DNA of 64,000 bases from Roseiarcus sp963709185. Lineage in GTDB: Bacteria; Pseudomonadota; Alphaproteobacteria; Rhizobiales; Beijerinckiaceae. The DNA lies in the NCBI GenBank assembly GCA_963709185.1, contig CAVPVQ010000008.1, forward strand, positions 173,595-237,594, given 5' to 3'. Within the stretch, counting starts at the first letter, position 1. Each line of letters begins with the position of its first letter. A program made the position numbers and the translations under genes. Under the pieces are notes generated by a model. It ran no database searches. It was not told the origin of the DNA and saw only the letters and a program-made list of their open reading frames with translations. Shown here piece by piece: positions 37,836-48,200 of the stretch.

Positions 37836-38704
37836 AGCGGGGCGATCGGGCAAGCTCCCATGGGCTCTCGGCGCCGGCCGACCTGGCGCCCGCGCGGCGA
37901 ACATCCTGCGCGGCGTCCTTGTCGCGAACCGTCCTCGCCGCCGCGCCGGCCGCCCATGCCGGCAACACGGTGACCGATTTCGCCGCCCCCGTTCCCGGCC
38001 TCGGCGGCAAGACCTGGCTCGATCTGCTGCGGCAGGCGGCGCCCGACCTCAAGGTCGACGGGCCCAGCGACGACCGCCGGCTGAAGGGATCGCTGGACAA
38101 GCCGTTGCGGCCGCTGTCGCCGTCCGGCGAGAAGCGCGAGACCCCGGCGCCGGTCGACATCGCGAGCCTCGACGCCACGCGTCTCGACATCGGCGGCAAG
38201 CCGCGCTGGATCGTGCTCGGCCAGGGGGACAGTTTCAAGGCCGCGCCGCTGATGCTGTTCGAGGCTGACGGCGCGGGCCGGCTGCTCGACGCGGTCGACG
38301 TCGTCGGGGACATGCATACCTCGATGGAAGAGACTGCGCCGGTCGCGCTCGGCGGCGGCGCGGCGCTGGCGGCGGTGCGCAACTGGCACGACAATTCCAA
38401 CGAGAGCTTCGATGATCTGACGCTGGCGCTGGTCGCCGGCGACCGCTTCACCCTCATCGGCGAGGCCGGCGGCGACGGCGCGCGCACGGCGACGGCGCGC
38501 GACGCCGAGGGCGTGTCCTTCGACGTGCGGCCGGAGCGCGGCCGCGCGCTGGCGAGCGTCGTGACGACCGTGACCCATGAAAAGCAGCGCTTCGCGGCGG
38601 ATGGCGAGACGCCGGTCGGCAGGCCGGTCGTCCAGAAGTGGCAACGGGTCTTTCGCTGGAGCGCGGCGAAAGGACACTACGAGGAAGCCCGCGCCGCAAA
38701 ATAG
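37832..38704 (+). CDS. Secreted hypothetical protein
   Basis: 290 residues from ATG 37832, overlapping the previous stop. The N-terminal 43 residues end in AAAPAAHA, a plausible but atypical signal peptide, and an undetected frame error in this part cannot be ruled out. The mature part contains GLGGKTWLDLLRQAAPDLKV, RWIVLGQGDSFKAAPLMLFE, and a run of strands ending YEEARAAK. The layout suggests a periplasmic beta-rich protein of unknown function paired with the upstream gene. It ends just before the left 35-bp direct repeat. Confidence 0.6.
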   Translation: MKRGDRASSHGLSAPADLAPARRTSCAASLSRTVLAAAPAAHAGNTVTDFAAPVPGLGGKTWLDLLRQAAPDLKVDGPSDDRRLKGSLDKPLRPLSPSGEKRETPAPVDIASLDATRLDIGGKPRWIVLGQGDSFKAAPLMLFEADGAGRLLDAVDVVGDMHTSMEETAPVALGGGAALAAVRNWHDNSNESFDDLTLALVAGDRFTLIGEAGGDGARTATARDAEGVSFDVRPERGRALASVVTTVTHEKQRFAADGETPVGRPVVQKWQRVFRWSAAKGHYEEARAAK

Positions 38705-38708
38705 GCGC

Positions 38709-38743
38709 CCCTCAAAACGCCGTCCGCTGCCGCATCGCGGCGG
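38709..38743. repeat. Left copy of a 35-bp direct repeat (duplicate of the recR 3' end)
   Basis: Identical over 35 bp to 41988-42022, which contains the last ten codons and stop of recR. Here the copy has no recR attached. The two copies enclose 3.24 kb carrying one large secreted-protein gene, so they look like the ends of an inserted segment. Confidence 0.85.
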
Positions 38744-38914
38744 ACCGGCAGACCTACATTGGGCACGCGAAACTGCCCTGGCGCTACCGCCGGTCGCCTA
38801 TCGGCGATGACGACAATTGATATTGCGAGCGTGTGCGACACACTCAAAGAAGTGACCCGCCGCGGGGGCCTTCTGACACGGTGGGGTAGCGTCGCCACAT
38901 TGTGAGTTGAATCG

Positions 38915-41856
38915 ATGTCGAGCGTTCGCGGACGGTCTTGGCTCTCGATTGGAGCCATCGCGCTTACTCTCTGTTGGCCGCTTGCATCGGCGCATTCAGG
39001 GCAGCGCTTACAGGGAATCTTCGGCATCTTCGGCGGCATGATGAATTCCGCGATCGCCAACTCGGCGCGCCGAGAGTGGGAGAGCCGCCCTGCCGGCGAC
39101 TATGCCTGTCTCGCAGACCACAACCTGTCGCCCGAGCAATTGGCCGCCAATGGGATCGGACCAAACGACCCCCGAGTTCTGCGAATTCTTTTGCAGTGCG
39201 CCCAAGCAACTCCTGTCGCTCCGCGGCCCGTCGCAGCCGAGCCAGCCCAGGCTCCGGTTTCGACGCCCTACAATCCTGACTTCGTCGTCGGCGGGCTCGT
39301 TCTCGGCGGCGCTGTCGACCCTGACAGCGCGGGCTATAAAACCTACGCCTGTCGCCCGAGCGTCGACTTCCCCGGCTTTTCGTGGTGTTCGTCCCATCAC
39401 GCTGAGTCAGGCAGATTCGGCCCCTACACCAATTGGCTGAGTATCCTGCATTCCGACGCCTACAAGATGGCGCAGATCAGCCAGGCGGTGGTTCCCGCAT
39501 TTTTCAAACCCGGCGATATCGACCGCGAAATCCAGCGCCTGTCGCAATACTTCGGTCAAGAGGCGCGAATCCTCAACGCGGAGCCACGACCTGGGGCGCC
39601 GCACGCGACCTTGGCCGTTTGGGGCGCAGTGACGTTGAACCCACTCGGTGACGCGACACTCGGCGCGCTGCGTCGTGGTGAGCAAATTCATAGCGGATTA
39701 CTCGCTGACTTCGTCGGCGACGCGCGCAAGTCGGCCCGACTGGGCCTTCCGGTCTACAGTCTCGGAGGCGGCGCCGGCTATCTCTGGGGCGCGGATTTCG
39801 ACGACTCCGGCAAGGGGTCGCTGCGCATCACCGCCGTCGACGCCAGCGCTCTTGAGCAGCGGCCGGTGCCCGTACCCGACACGACGGCACGCGCGGTCGT
39901 CCCGACCGATCCGCTACCGGCGCCGACGCCTGACCCGGCGCTAGCTCCCCAAGAACAGGCGCGTCGGGACGCGGAGAAGAAGGCGCGAACTCGATAAAAT
40001 CGTGCCCGTGGCGCAGGAACTCATTGAAGACGCGAAAGCGACGCTGATCAAGGTGGACCCGAAGAACCCAAAGCTCCTCGACTACGTCGAACAAATCGGG
40101 GCGCTCAACAACGCGATAGGCCAAAACGACCCCGACGAAATCGAGCGGAAATCGGCGGCGCTTTCGAACTCAGCGAGTCGTGAGCCGGTCTTCCAGAAGC
40201 TCGAAGCCGACTGCGCCGAAAAGCAGAAGCAGGCTGCGGCGCGTTACCTTGGGGATGCGATAAGGCTCGCCCAGAAGCAAAAGCGGTTTATGCTCGATTT
40301 CGTCAGCCAGAATCTTACATCGCCTTACGCGCTCAAATTTGTTCCTCTGATCAAACAGATCGACCCGGCGCTCGTCAGCCCGGAACTCACGCGCGTTCAG
40401 TCGTTGACTGAAACAATCGCGCTGACCATCAGGGAAGCTAACCTCCAGGACGCATTCGCGAGCAACCCGTTGCCTGCGTCAGTCGACGATTCGTCGAAGC
40501 AAGCTGGAACAACCCCGTCACCAGTGATACCGGTGACGGAAAAGAATGGCTTTCTTGTCGAGGGCGACCTTGCGGACGTCGTGTTGCTCTACAACGCCAA
40601 TCCGGACGCTCCCCACGTGGCTCGAAACCTGCGCGGCGACTTTGTCTTTTCCGAGGACCGCGCCGATGTGTGCATGTTTGGAAGCAACCCCGCCGGCACG
40701 GCTTTGACTGTCAAGACCGAACTCTTGAGCTTTCATGCAAGAACCGTCACTGGCCTGAGCCAATCGTGCGACCCGTTGCGACTTGCGGTCTACGACATCG
40801 TCGCCGCGCAACGCGGGGCGTTTCTCCGGTCGAACTTAGCGGACGCGTTGTCGCTGACCAAAAGCATCGAGACTGGCGAGTTCGGAAATTTCACGACAAT
40901 CACCGCCCTCGCGCAGCGGACAGCCACAGAGGCGGAGCATCGCAAGGTCGATGAGATAACATCTGATATCGCCCGTGGTTCTCGGAGTGGGTTCGGCCTC
41001 ATATTGCTAAAAAGCGGCTCTCCAAATGTTTGCATGATCGTCGGGGACAAGACAGAAGCGCTCACACACCTTCTTCTGTCGGCCGCGGACAAGCTCGGCG
41101 TCGATATTGGCGCGAATCCGACGATCTTACGCTCCACTGCTGAGGAAGCGTTCGCCGGGATACGGAAGGGACAATGTGGGGCAGCGTATGCGGCGGCGGC
41201 TGATCTGAAGACGCTCTCCGAATCGCTTCGTCGAGAGAATATCCCCTTCGGATTCTCAAGCACATGGATGACGCCAAGTGAAATTGACGCCGCAGATGCG
41301 TCGTTAGCCGAAAGCCGCAGAGTTGTTGAACAACAAGAGACCGAACGCCGACAAAAGGCAGCGGACCAAGCTCGAACTCGACGATCAACGCAGAGCCGAT
41401 CAAAACTCGACCGCAAAGGCCAAGGAAGCGGCGCTGCGCACTCAGTATGAGGGTAGCGCTTCCGCTGCCGCCGCTGAAATCGCCAACGAGGTGAAGGCAT
41501 GGACCGTGGGCGGGCAAGGAGCGCTTGCCGCGGCCTATCCTTGGTACACCGCCTGGTGGGCTGGACGCTTATCCGACCATTGGGAGGTAATGACAATCAA
41601 TTCGGCGCTCGCCGACTATGGAATATCCGATTTCAAGGGGCGCGAGTTGGACACCGCCTTCACGACGGTGACATTACGACTGAAAAACCGGATTCTCGGC
41701 GATTATCAGGACGCGTGCTTCGTGTTCGGCCATATCATCGATGCAGAGTTCGGAATGAACAGAGAGCCGATAGTCGCGCCCTGCGATCACGAGGACGCCA
41801 TCAAGCGGTGGGAACTTGGACATCAGTTCCAAAGTCGATGGATCGTGAGCGGCTGA
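38915..41856 (+). CDS. Large secreted protein of unknown function, two +1 shifts
   Basis: Three open frames (38915-39997, to 41450, to 41856) read as one 979-residue protein if a single base is skipped near 39989 and near 41376. Both joins fall at the same sequence CGA-A-CTC-GA and restore continuous charged helical text (DAEKKAR|LDKIVPVAQ; KAADQAR|LDDQRRADQ). It has a signal peptide (TLCWPLASAHS), then EWESRPAGDYACLADHNLSP and a His/Cys-bearing segment (GFSWCSSHHAESGRF), Pro-rich linker, coiled coil, a central domain (NGFLVEGDLADVVLLYNANP; GFGLILLKSGSPNVCMIVGD) and a C-terminal part with EFGMNREPIVAPCDHEDA. No family is recognised. Its codon use is less GC-biased than the neighbours. Confidence 0.6.
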
Positions 41857-41987
41857 GGTCCGAGCGCCCCGACATAAATTCGACCGGAAACGAACTCGCT
41901 CGCGTTCCGCATCTGCCCGGCAGGGCCGAGCGCGAAAAATTCCGACAGGGAAATGGCCCCCGCTCCAATAGGTGATAGATTGTGTGG

Positions 41988-42022
41988 CCCTCAAAACGCC
42001 GTCCGCTGCCGCATCGCGGCGG
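41988..42022. repeat. Right copy of the 35-bp direct repeat, within recR
   Basis: Matches 38709-38743 exactly. It covers the recR stop (41991-41993) and the codons for AAMRQRTAF. The flanking bases differ at both ends, so the identity is sharply bounded. Confidence 0.85.
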
Positions 42023-42596
42023 CCAGCGTGCCGTCGTCGAGATAGTCGAGTTCGCCGCCGACCGGCACGCCATGCGCGAGGCGGGTGATTTTCACCGGAT
42101 GGGCGCTGAGCATGTCGGTGATGTAGTGGGCGGTGGTCTGGCCGTCGACGGTGGCGTTGAGCGCCAGGATCACCTCCTTGATCCCGCCCTCGGCGACCCG
42201 CGCCAGCAGGCCGGGAAGGTTGAGATCGTCGGGGCCGACGCCGTCGAGCGGCGACAGCGTGCCGCCCAGCACGTGATAGGGCGCGCGCAACGCACCGGCG
42301 CGTTCGAGCGCCCAGAGATCGGCGACCGATTCGACCACCACGATCATCGTGCGGTCGCGCCTGATGTCCACGCAGACGGTGCAGGGATCGCGCGTGTCGA
42401 CATTGCCGCAGATCGCGCAGGTCACCACCCGCTCGCGCGCGATCTGCATCGCCTCGGCGAGCGGCCCGAGCAATTGTTCGCGCTTGCGGATCAGATGCAG
42501 CGCGGCGCGGCGCGCCGAACGCGGCCCGAGCCCCGGCAGGCGCGCCAGCAATTGAATCAGCCGTTCGATTTCCGGTCCGGCGACGCTCTCGGCCAT
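41991..42596 (-). CDS. recR: Recombination mediator RecR
   Basis: 201 residues. Works with RecF/RecO to load RecA at gaps. N-terminal helix-hairpin-helix (LARLPGLGPRSARRAALHL), zinc finger C60-x2-C63...C72-x2-C75 (CAICGNVDTRDPCTVC), Toprim domain with VVVESVADLWALE and GGTLSPLDGVGP, and C-terminal ITRLAHGVPVGGELDYLDDG. Last gene of the dnaX-ybaB-recR operon. Its 3' end is duplicated 3.3 kb away. Confidence 0.96.
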   Translation of the reverse strand: MAESVAGPEIERLIQLLARLPGLGPRSARRAALHLIRKREQLLGPLAEAMQIARERVVTCAICGNVDTRDPCTVCVDIRRDRTMIVVVESVADLWALERAGALRAPYHVLGGTLSPLDGVGPDDLNLPGLLARVAEGGIKEVILALNATVDGQTTAHYITDMLSAHPVKITRLAHGVPVGGELDYLDDGTLAAAMRQRTAF

Positions 42597-42609
42597 GGCG
42601 CTGCGCTGC

Positions 42610-42933
42610 TCAGAACGGCAGTTTCATGCCGGGCGGCAGCGGCAACTCGGCGGCGACCGCCTGCATCTTCTCTTCCGCCAGACGATCGGCCTTGCCTTTG
42701 GCGTCGGCGTGGGCGGCGAGGATGAGGTCTTCGGCCATTTCCCTGTCGGCGGGGGTCATCAGCGCGGGATCGAGGGCGATGGCCTTCATCTGGCCCTTGG
42801 CGTTGAGCCGCACCTTCACCATGCCGCCGCCCGACTGGCCCTCGACCTCGATGCGCTCCAGCTCATCCTGGACGTCCTTCATCCTGGCCTGCATCGCCTG
42901 CGCCTTCTTCATCAACCCCATAATGTCGACCAT
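42610..42933 (-). CDS. ybaB: YbaB/EbfC nucleoid-associated protein
   Basis: 107 residues from ATG 42933 (the open frame upstream runs through a repeat). DNA-binding dimer: MGLMKKAQAMQARMKDVQDE helix, ERIEVEGQSGGGMVKVRLNA strands, then DPALMTPADREMAEDLILAA. It lies between dnaX and recR as in most bacteria, 13 bp before recR. Confidence 0.95.
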   Translation of the reverse strand: MVDIMGLMKKAQAMQARMKDVQDELERIEVEGQSGGGMVKVRLNAKGQMKAIALDPALMTPADREMAEDLILAAHADAKGKADRLAEEKMQAVAAELPLPPGMKLPF

Positions 42934-42990
42934 CGGCGGCTCCTGAAAGTTGCGGCGATCTGATGCGAAGCGGACGCCGATTTGCATGGC

Positions 42991-43163
42991 GCCCCTTCCC
43001 CCCATGCGGGGGAAGGTGGCCTCGCGAAGCGAGGTCGGATGAGGGGTGGTCGCGCGTGAGCGCGACGGCTTTCGGCGACGCGGTTCGAAGCCGTCTCGCT
43101 CACGCTCGACACCCCTCATCCGTCATGCTCCGCATGACACCTTCCCCCGCAAGGGGCGAAGGG
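42991..43163. repeat. Intergenic inverted repeat element between ybaB and dnaX
   Basis: Left arm 42993-43048 has a hairpin CCTTCCCCC/GGGGGAAGG, a second hairpin TCGCGAAGCGA, then CGGATGAGGGGTG (43036-43048). The right arm mirrors it: CACCCCTCATCCG (43110-43122, a perfect 13-bp complement), TCATGCTCCGCATGA, and CCTTCCCCCGCAAGGGG. The motif is a dispersed intergenic element family in Rhizobiales. Its place inside an operon is notable since it could cut or stabilise the dnaX-ybaB-recR message. Confidence 0.75.
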
Positions 43164-43165
43164 CG

Positions 43166-45004
43166 CTAGACATCGTCCTCCATCACGGCGGCGTCGGCGT
43201 AGGCGACGTCGTCATCGCCTGGGGGAGGCGCATCGGGCGGCGGCGCTTCGGCGCCGCGCACTTCGACGATCTGGGCGCCGGGAAAGCGCGCCATGATCTT
43301 GCGCACCAGCGGATGGGCGGCGACGCCGCTGCGGCGCTCGGCCTCTTGCGAGGAAGCGTTTTCGCGCAGCGTCGGCGTCTCCGAGCCGGCGACCAGCGCG
43401 ACCATCCACCGCTCGCCGGTCCATTCCAGCAACCGGCGCGACAGGGTCTGCGCGATCTGCGGCGAGGCGCCGGCGACCAGCGAGAAGGCGATGCTGCCGG
43501 CTTCGAAGCGCGCCAGCCGCACATCGCTCTCCAGCGCCGTCTGCAATTGAATGTCGCGCCTGGCGCGCGCCAGCGCGACCACATCCGCGAAACGCGCCAG
43601 CCTGACGGCGGGCGCGGGCGGCGCAACCGAGGGCGCGGGCGCAGGCGACGGCGCGGCGGCGGGCGCGAGGGCGCGCAGCGCCGCCCCGCCGGAGGGGCCG
43701 CGCGCCGGCGGGCTCTGCGGGCCGGCCCGCGGCGCCGGCTCGGCGGTCTCGGCCAGCTTGCGCAGCGCATCCTCCGGCGCCGGCAGATCCGCGGCGTAGC
43801 CCAGGCGAATCAGAGCCATTTCGGCGGAGGCCAGCGGGCGCGGCGAATCCTTGATGTCCTGCACGCCCTTCAGCAGAATCTGCCAGGCGCGGGTCAGCGA
43901 CCCGACGCCGAGCTGCTCGGCGAACGCGCCGCCCCGCCGCCGCTCGTCCTCGCCGATCGTCGGATCGTCGATTCCGTTGGGCGCCAGTTTCAGCCGCGTC
44001 ACCAGATGGCAGAACTCCGCCAGTTCGATCAGCACCTGCGCGGGGTCGGCGCCGGCCTGATGCAGCCGCTCCATCAACGCGAGGCCGGCCGCAAGATCGC
44101 CTTTCATGGCGAGTTCGAACAGGTCGATGATGTGGGCCTTGTCGGACAGGCCCAGCATTGCGCGGATCGCTTCGGCCTGGACGCCGCCCGACGCGCCGTG
44201 GGCGATCGCCTGGTCGAGCAGCGACAGCGCGTCGCGCACCGAGCCTTCGGCGACCCGCGCGATCAGCGGCAGCGCGTCGGGCTCGAACGTCACCCCCTCG
44301 GCGGCGCAGACATTCGCCAGATGGCGGCCCATCGCGCCCGCTTCGATGCGCCTGAGGTCGAAGCGCAGGCAGCGCGAGCGCACGGTGACCGGCACCTTCT
44401 CGATCTCGGTGGTGGCGAACAGGAACTTGACGTGCGCGGGCGGCTCTTCCAGCGTCTTCAGCAGGCCGTTGAACGCCTGCTTGGACAGCATGTGCACTTC
44501 GTCGATGATATAGACCTTGGTGCGCGCCGAAACCGGGCGGTAGCGCGCATTGTCGATGACCTCGCGGATGTCGTCGATGCCGGTGTGCGAGGCGGCGTCC
44601 ATTTCGATGACGTCGACGTGGCGCGACTCGATGATCGCCTGGCAATGGACGCCGAGCTCCGGCATGTCGATGCTCGGCCCCTCGATCTTGCCGGGAAGGT
44701 GATAGTTGAACGCCCGCGCCAGGATGCGCGCCGTCGTCGTCTTGCCGACGCCGCGCACGCCGGTCAGGATATAGGCTTGGTGGATGCGGCCGGCGGCGAA
44801 GGAATTGGCGAGGGTGCGGACCATCGGCTCCTGGCCGATCAGATCCTCGAAGCGGATCGGGCGGTATTTCCGCGCCAGCACGCGATAGGGCGCGGCGGCG
44901 CCTGGCGGCCCGGCGGGGAGGTCCAAGCCCAGCGCGAATTCGGCGGCCACGCCGGTCTGCGGCGCGGACGGGACGTTGCTTTCCGGCGCGGCGGCGTCAT
45001 TCAT
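43166..45004 (-). CDS. dnaX: DNA polymerase III subunit gamma/tau
   Basis: 612 residues from ATG 45004. Clamp-loader ATPase: Walker A in TGVRGVGKTTTA (about 81-92), Walker B KVYIIDEVHMLS, sensor 1 FLFATTEIEKVP and SRC motif TVRSRCLRFDLR. The zinc module is reduced, with one obvious Cys (LGVHCQAI), as in other Hyphomicrobiales. After the third domain there is an Ala/Pro-rich linker (about 415-465) and a tau C-terminal domain. No slippery A-rich frameshift site was seen. First gene of the operon with ybaB and recR; the SRP RNA gene lies just upstream on the same strand. Confidence 0.96.
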   Translation of the reverse strand: MNDAAAPESNVPSAPQTGVAAEFALGLDLPAGPPGAAAPYRVLARKYRPIRFEDLIGQEPMVRTLANSFAAGRIHQAYILTGVRGVGKTTTARILARAFNYHLPGKIEGPSIDMPELGVHCQAIIESRHVDVIEMDAASHTGIDDIREVIDNARYRPVSARTKVYIIDEVHMLSKQAFNGLLKTLEEPPAHVKFLFATTEIEKVPVTVRSRCLRFDLRRIEAGAMGRHLANVCAAEGVTFEPDALPLIARVAEGSVRDALSLLDQAIAHGASGGVQAEAIRAMLGLSDKAHIIDLFELAMKGDLAAGLALMERLHQAGADPAQVLIELAEFCHLVTRLKLAPNGIDDPTIGEDERRRGGAFAEQLGVGSLTRAWQILLKGVQDIKDSPRPLASAEMALIRLGYAADLPAPEDALRKLAETAEPAPRAGPQSPPARGPSGGAALRALAPAAAPSPAPAPSVAPPAPAVRLARFADVVALARARRDIQLQTALESDVRLARFEAGSIAFSLVAGASPQIAQTLSRRLLEWTGERWMVALVAGSETPTLRENASSQEAERRSGVAAHPLVRKIMARFPGAQIVEVRGAEAPPPDAPPPGDDDVAYADAAVMEDDV

Positions 45005-45064
45005 CGGGCGAAGGCTCGAAAACCGGGGCACCGCGGCGCGCAGGCCGCGATGCGGGGCATCGTA

Positions 45065-45164
45065 GGAGGCTGGACAAAGACCCGCCCTGGCTCGTTAGGG
45101 CTGCTTCCTTCCGGACCTGACCCGGTTGGCGAGCGGTACGTCCCTCGCCAACCTCCCGGCCCCT
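45065..45164 (-). ncRNA. ffs: 4.5S/SRP RNA
   Basis: On the minus strand the universally conserved core GGTCAGGTCCGGAAGGAAGC is present (45102-45121), followed by AGCCCTAACGAGCC. The transcript starts about 45163 (GGGGCCGGGAGGTTGG) and its 3' part CCAGCCTCC can pair with the 5' GGAGGTTGG. This short, about 100-nt form binds Ffh and targets nascent membrane proteins. A position next to dnaX is usual in alphaproteobacteria. Ends are estimated from pairing. Confidence 0.92.
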
Positions 45165-45218
45165 ATTTGGACCATGAGGCGCGCGCGCGCAAGGCTTGAC
45201 GGCCGGCGCCGCCCGGCT

Positions 45219-48200
45219 TCATCCCTCGATCCGCCTTGCCGCGGAGGCGGCGACGCGCCGGCCCGATTCCCGCCCGCCCGCCGCCGCGATCGCGGGCTCG
45301 ACCGCCTGCAGCGGCGGGGCGAACAGGCGGCTGGAGCGCAGGAGATCGGGGATGCCCTCGGGCGGGACCGGCTTGCTGAACAGGTAGCCCTGCATTTCGT
45401 CGCAGCCATGCTCGCGCAGGAACGCCGCCTGGTCGGCGGTCTCCACGCCTTCGGCGATGACGGTCAGCCCGAGCGCCTTGCCCATGCTGATGATCGCCTG
45501 GGCGATCGCCCGGTCCTCGGCGTCATGCGGCAGGTCCTGGACGAACGAGCGGTCGATCTTGATTGTGTCGACGGGGAACTTCTTCATCAGCGACATCGAG
45601 GAATAGCCGGTCCCGAAATCGTCGATGGCGAGGCGAACGCCGCGGCCGCGGATGATTTCGAGCAGCTCGATCGCCCGGGGGACGTTGTGCATCACCATGC
45701 TTTCGGTGATTTCGAGCTGCAACAACTCGGCCGGCATCCCGCTCGCGGCGAGCGCGTCGTCGATATCCTGCAGCAGAGTCTCGTCGGAGAATTGCCGCGG
45801 CGACAGGTTGACCGCCATCGACAGCGGCGGCAGGCCCTGGCGCCGCCACGCCATGTTTTGCGCGCAGGCGGTCCGCAACACCCAGCGCCCGATCGGAACG
45901 ATCAATCCGGTTTCTTCGGCGAGCGAGATGAACTGCATCGGCGGCAGCACGCCCAGATCCGGCGAAGTCCAGCGCAACAGCGCCTCGAGTCCGGTGACGC
46001 GGCCGCCCGCCAGCTCGATTTTCGGCTGGTAGTGCAGCGAGAACTCGTCGCGGTCGAGCGCCTGGCGCAACCGGGCTTCGAACACCAGCCGCTCGACCGA
46101 CTGCGTCCTGCTCTGCCTGACAAAGAACCGGAAGCCGTTCTTGCCCTCTTCCTTGGCGCGGTACATCGCCATGTCGGCGTTCTTGGTGAGGGTCTGTTCA
46201 TCGTCGCCGTCATTGGGGAACACCGCGATGCCGATGCTGGCGGTGGCGCGGCACTCGAGCCCGCAGAGCTGGAGCGGCTGGCCGACCACCGACAATATCT
46301 TGCGCGCGGCCGCCTCTATCTGCCTGGCTTCCGAAGCGTGCTCGAGGATGATCACGAACTCGTCGCCGCCGAGCCTCGCCACCACGTCGCCGCCGCGTAA
46401 CGAGCGGCGCAGCCGGTTGCCGGTTTCGACCAGCAACGCATCGCCAGCCTCGTGCCCGAGCGAATCGTTGATCACCTTGAACCGGTCGATATCGATGAAC
46501 AGCACGGCGAAGCTGCGGCCGAGCCGCCGAGCCGACTCGATCGAGGAATGCAGCAACTGGTTGAACGTCGCGCGATTGGGCAGGTCAGTCAGGCCGTCGT
46601 GCGTCGCCAGATATTTGATTCGTTCGTCCGCTTTGGCCTTTTCGTCGGCGCGATCGAAATTGTCGAGCGCGAACGAAACGTTGCTAGCCAGCCGCACCAG
46701 CAGCTCGACCAGTTCGGGGGTGAACGCGTCGCGTTCGCTGGACAGGAAGACCAGGACGCCGACCGCGCGCCCGTGGCTCAGCAGCGGCAGCGACGCACCC
46801 GATTTGTTGCCCTCGCGCCGCGCTCTTTCGTGAAAGGCGGCGCCGCGCGCATCGGCGAGATAGTCGTTGGAGATGCAGGGCTGCATAGTGCGAAACGCGG
46901 TTCCGCTGAGGCCGCGCCCTTCCGGTCGGTCCTCGGTGGTGGCGATCTTCACCGACCTCTGCAATTCGCCGTTCGGGCCCGCCCAGGCCATGACGCGCAG
47001 AAAGTCGTCTCCGGGTTCGGTCAAGGCGATGATCGTCGAGGCGAACCGGCCGCCGTGCACCGCCGCCTCGCAAACCAGGCGGAACAATTCGCCGCGGGTG
47101 CGGGCGCGCATGATCGCTTCGTTGGTCGCGCTGAGCGCGGCGAACATCCGGGTGAGGCGCTCCCTTTGCTCCTCGGCAAGCCGGCGATCGTCCCCCCGAT
47201 CGAAGTTCTCGAGCGCGAACGAGATGTTCTCGGCGAGCCGCTCGAGCAATTCGGCCAGCTCGGGAGTGAAGGCGCCGCGTTCGCTCGACATGAACAGCAG
47301 GACGCCGACGGTTTGTCCCCGACTGAACAGCGGCAGGGCGGCGCCCGATCTTGTGCCCTCACGCTGAACGGTCTCGCGCAGCACGCTCTCCGAGACGTCC
47401 GCGAGGTAGTCGTTGGTGATGCAGCGGCGTCCGGTGACGAACGCCTTTCCGCTCAACCCGCGCCCCTCGGGCTGATCGGCGGTGATCGCCAACCTCGCCC
47501 GTTTGGACGTTGCAGCAGTCGGCCCCGCCGAGGCGGCGATGCGCAGAAAATCGCTCCCCGCCTGCGCCAGGCCGATCAGGGTGGCGGTGAACTTGCCGCC
47601 GTTGACGGCGGCCTCGCACACCAGTTCGAAAAGCTCCTCGCGCGTCTGGGCGCGCATGATCGCCTCGTTCGTCGCGCTGAGGGCGACGAACATCCGGGTG
47701 ATGCTGTCCTTTTGCTCCTGGCGTTCGAACAGCTCGACGCCGAACGAAAGGTTCTGGCAGATCCGCGTGGTCAAACGGACGCCCTCGTCGTCCAGCGGAC
47801 CGGAATCCTTGCCGAAAAAGAACGAACAGACGCCGACGACGCGCCCGCTCCTGACGAGCGGCAGCACGGCGCCGCCGGTCGCGCCGGCGTCGAGCAGTTG
47901 CGCGCGCCACGGCGCGGCGCGCGGATCGGCCGCCACATCGGCGATGAAGCATGCTTCGCCGGTTCGGAACACATCCGCCGACAGGGAGCGGCCGCCGGGC
48001 AGCGCCGGGTCGGCGGATATCCTCGATTTTTCATAGATTGACACGAGCGCGCCCGAACAGGCCGCCCGCGTGAACCACGGCGAATTGGGATCGTGCAGCG
48101 AAATCGAGGCGCCCACGAGCTGGCCCGCGCCGGTCGCCGCGTCGCAGACCATCTGAAACATCTCGACGGCGGTGCGCGCCTTGAGGATCGCCTTGTTCGT

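Noticed and set aside
43046..45199. 717-codon plus-strand frame opposite dnaX
   Set aside because: Antisense shadow; it also runs through an inverted repeat and the SRP RNA gene.
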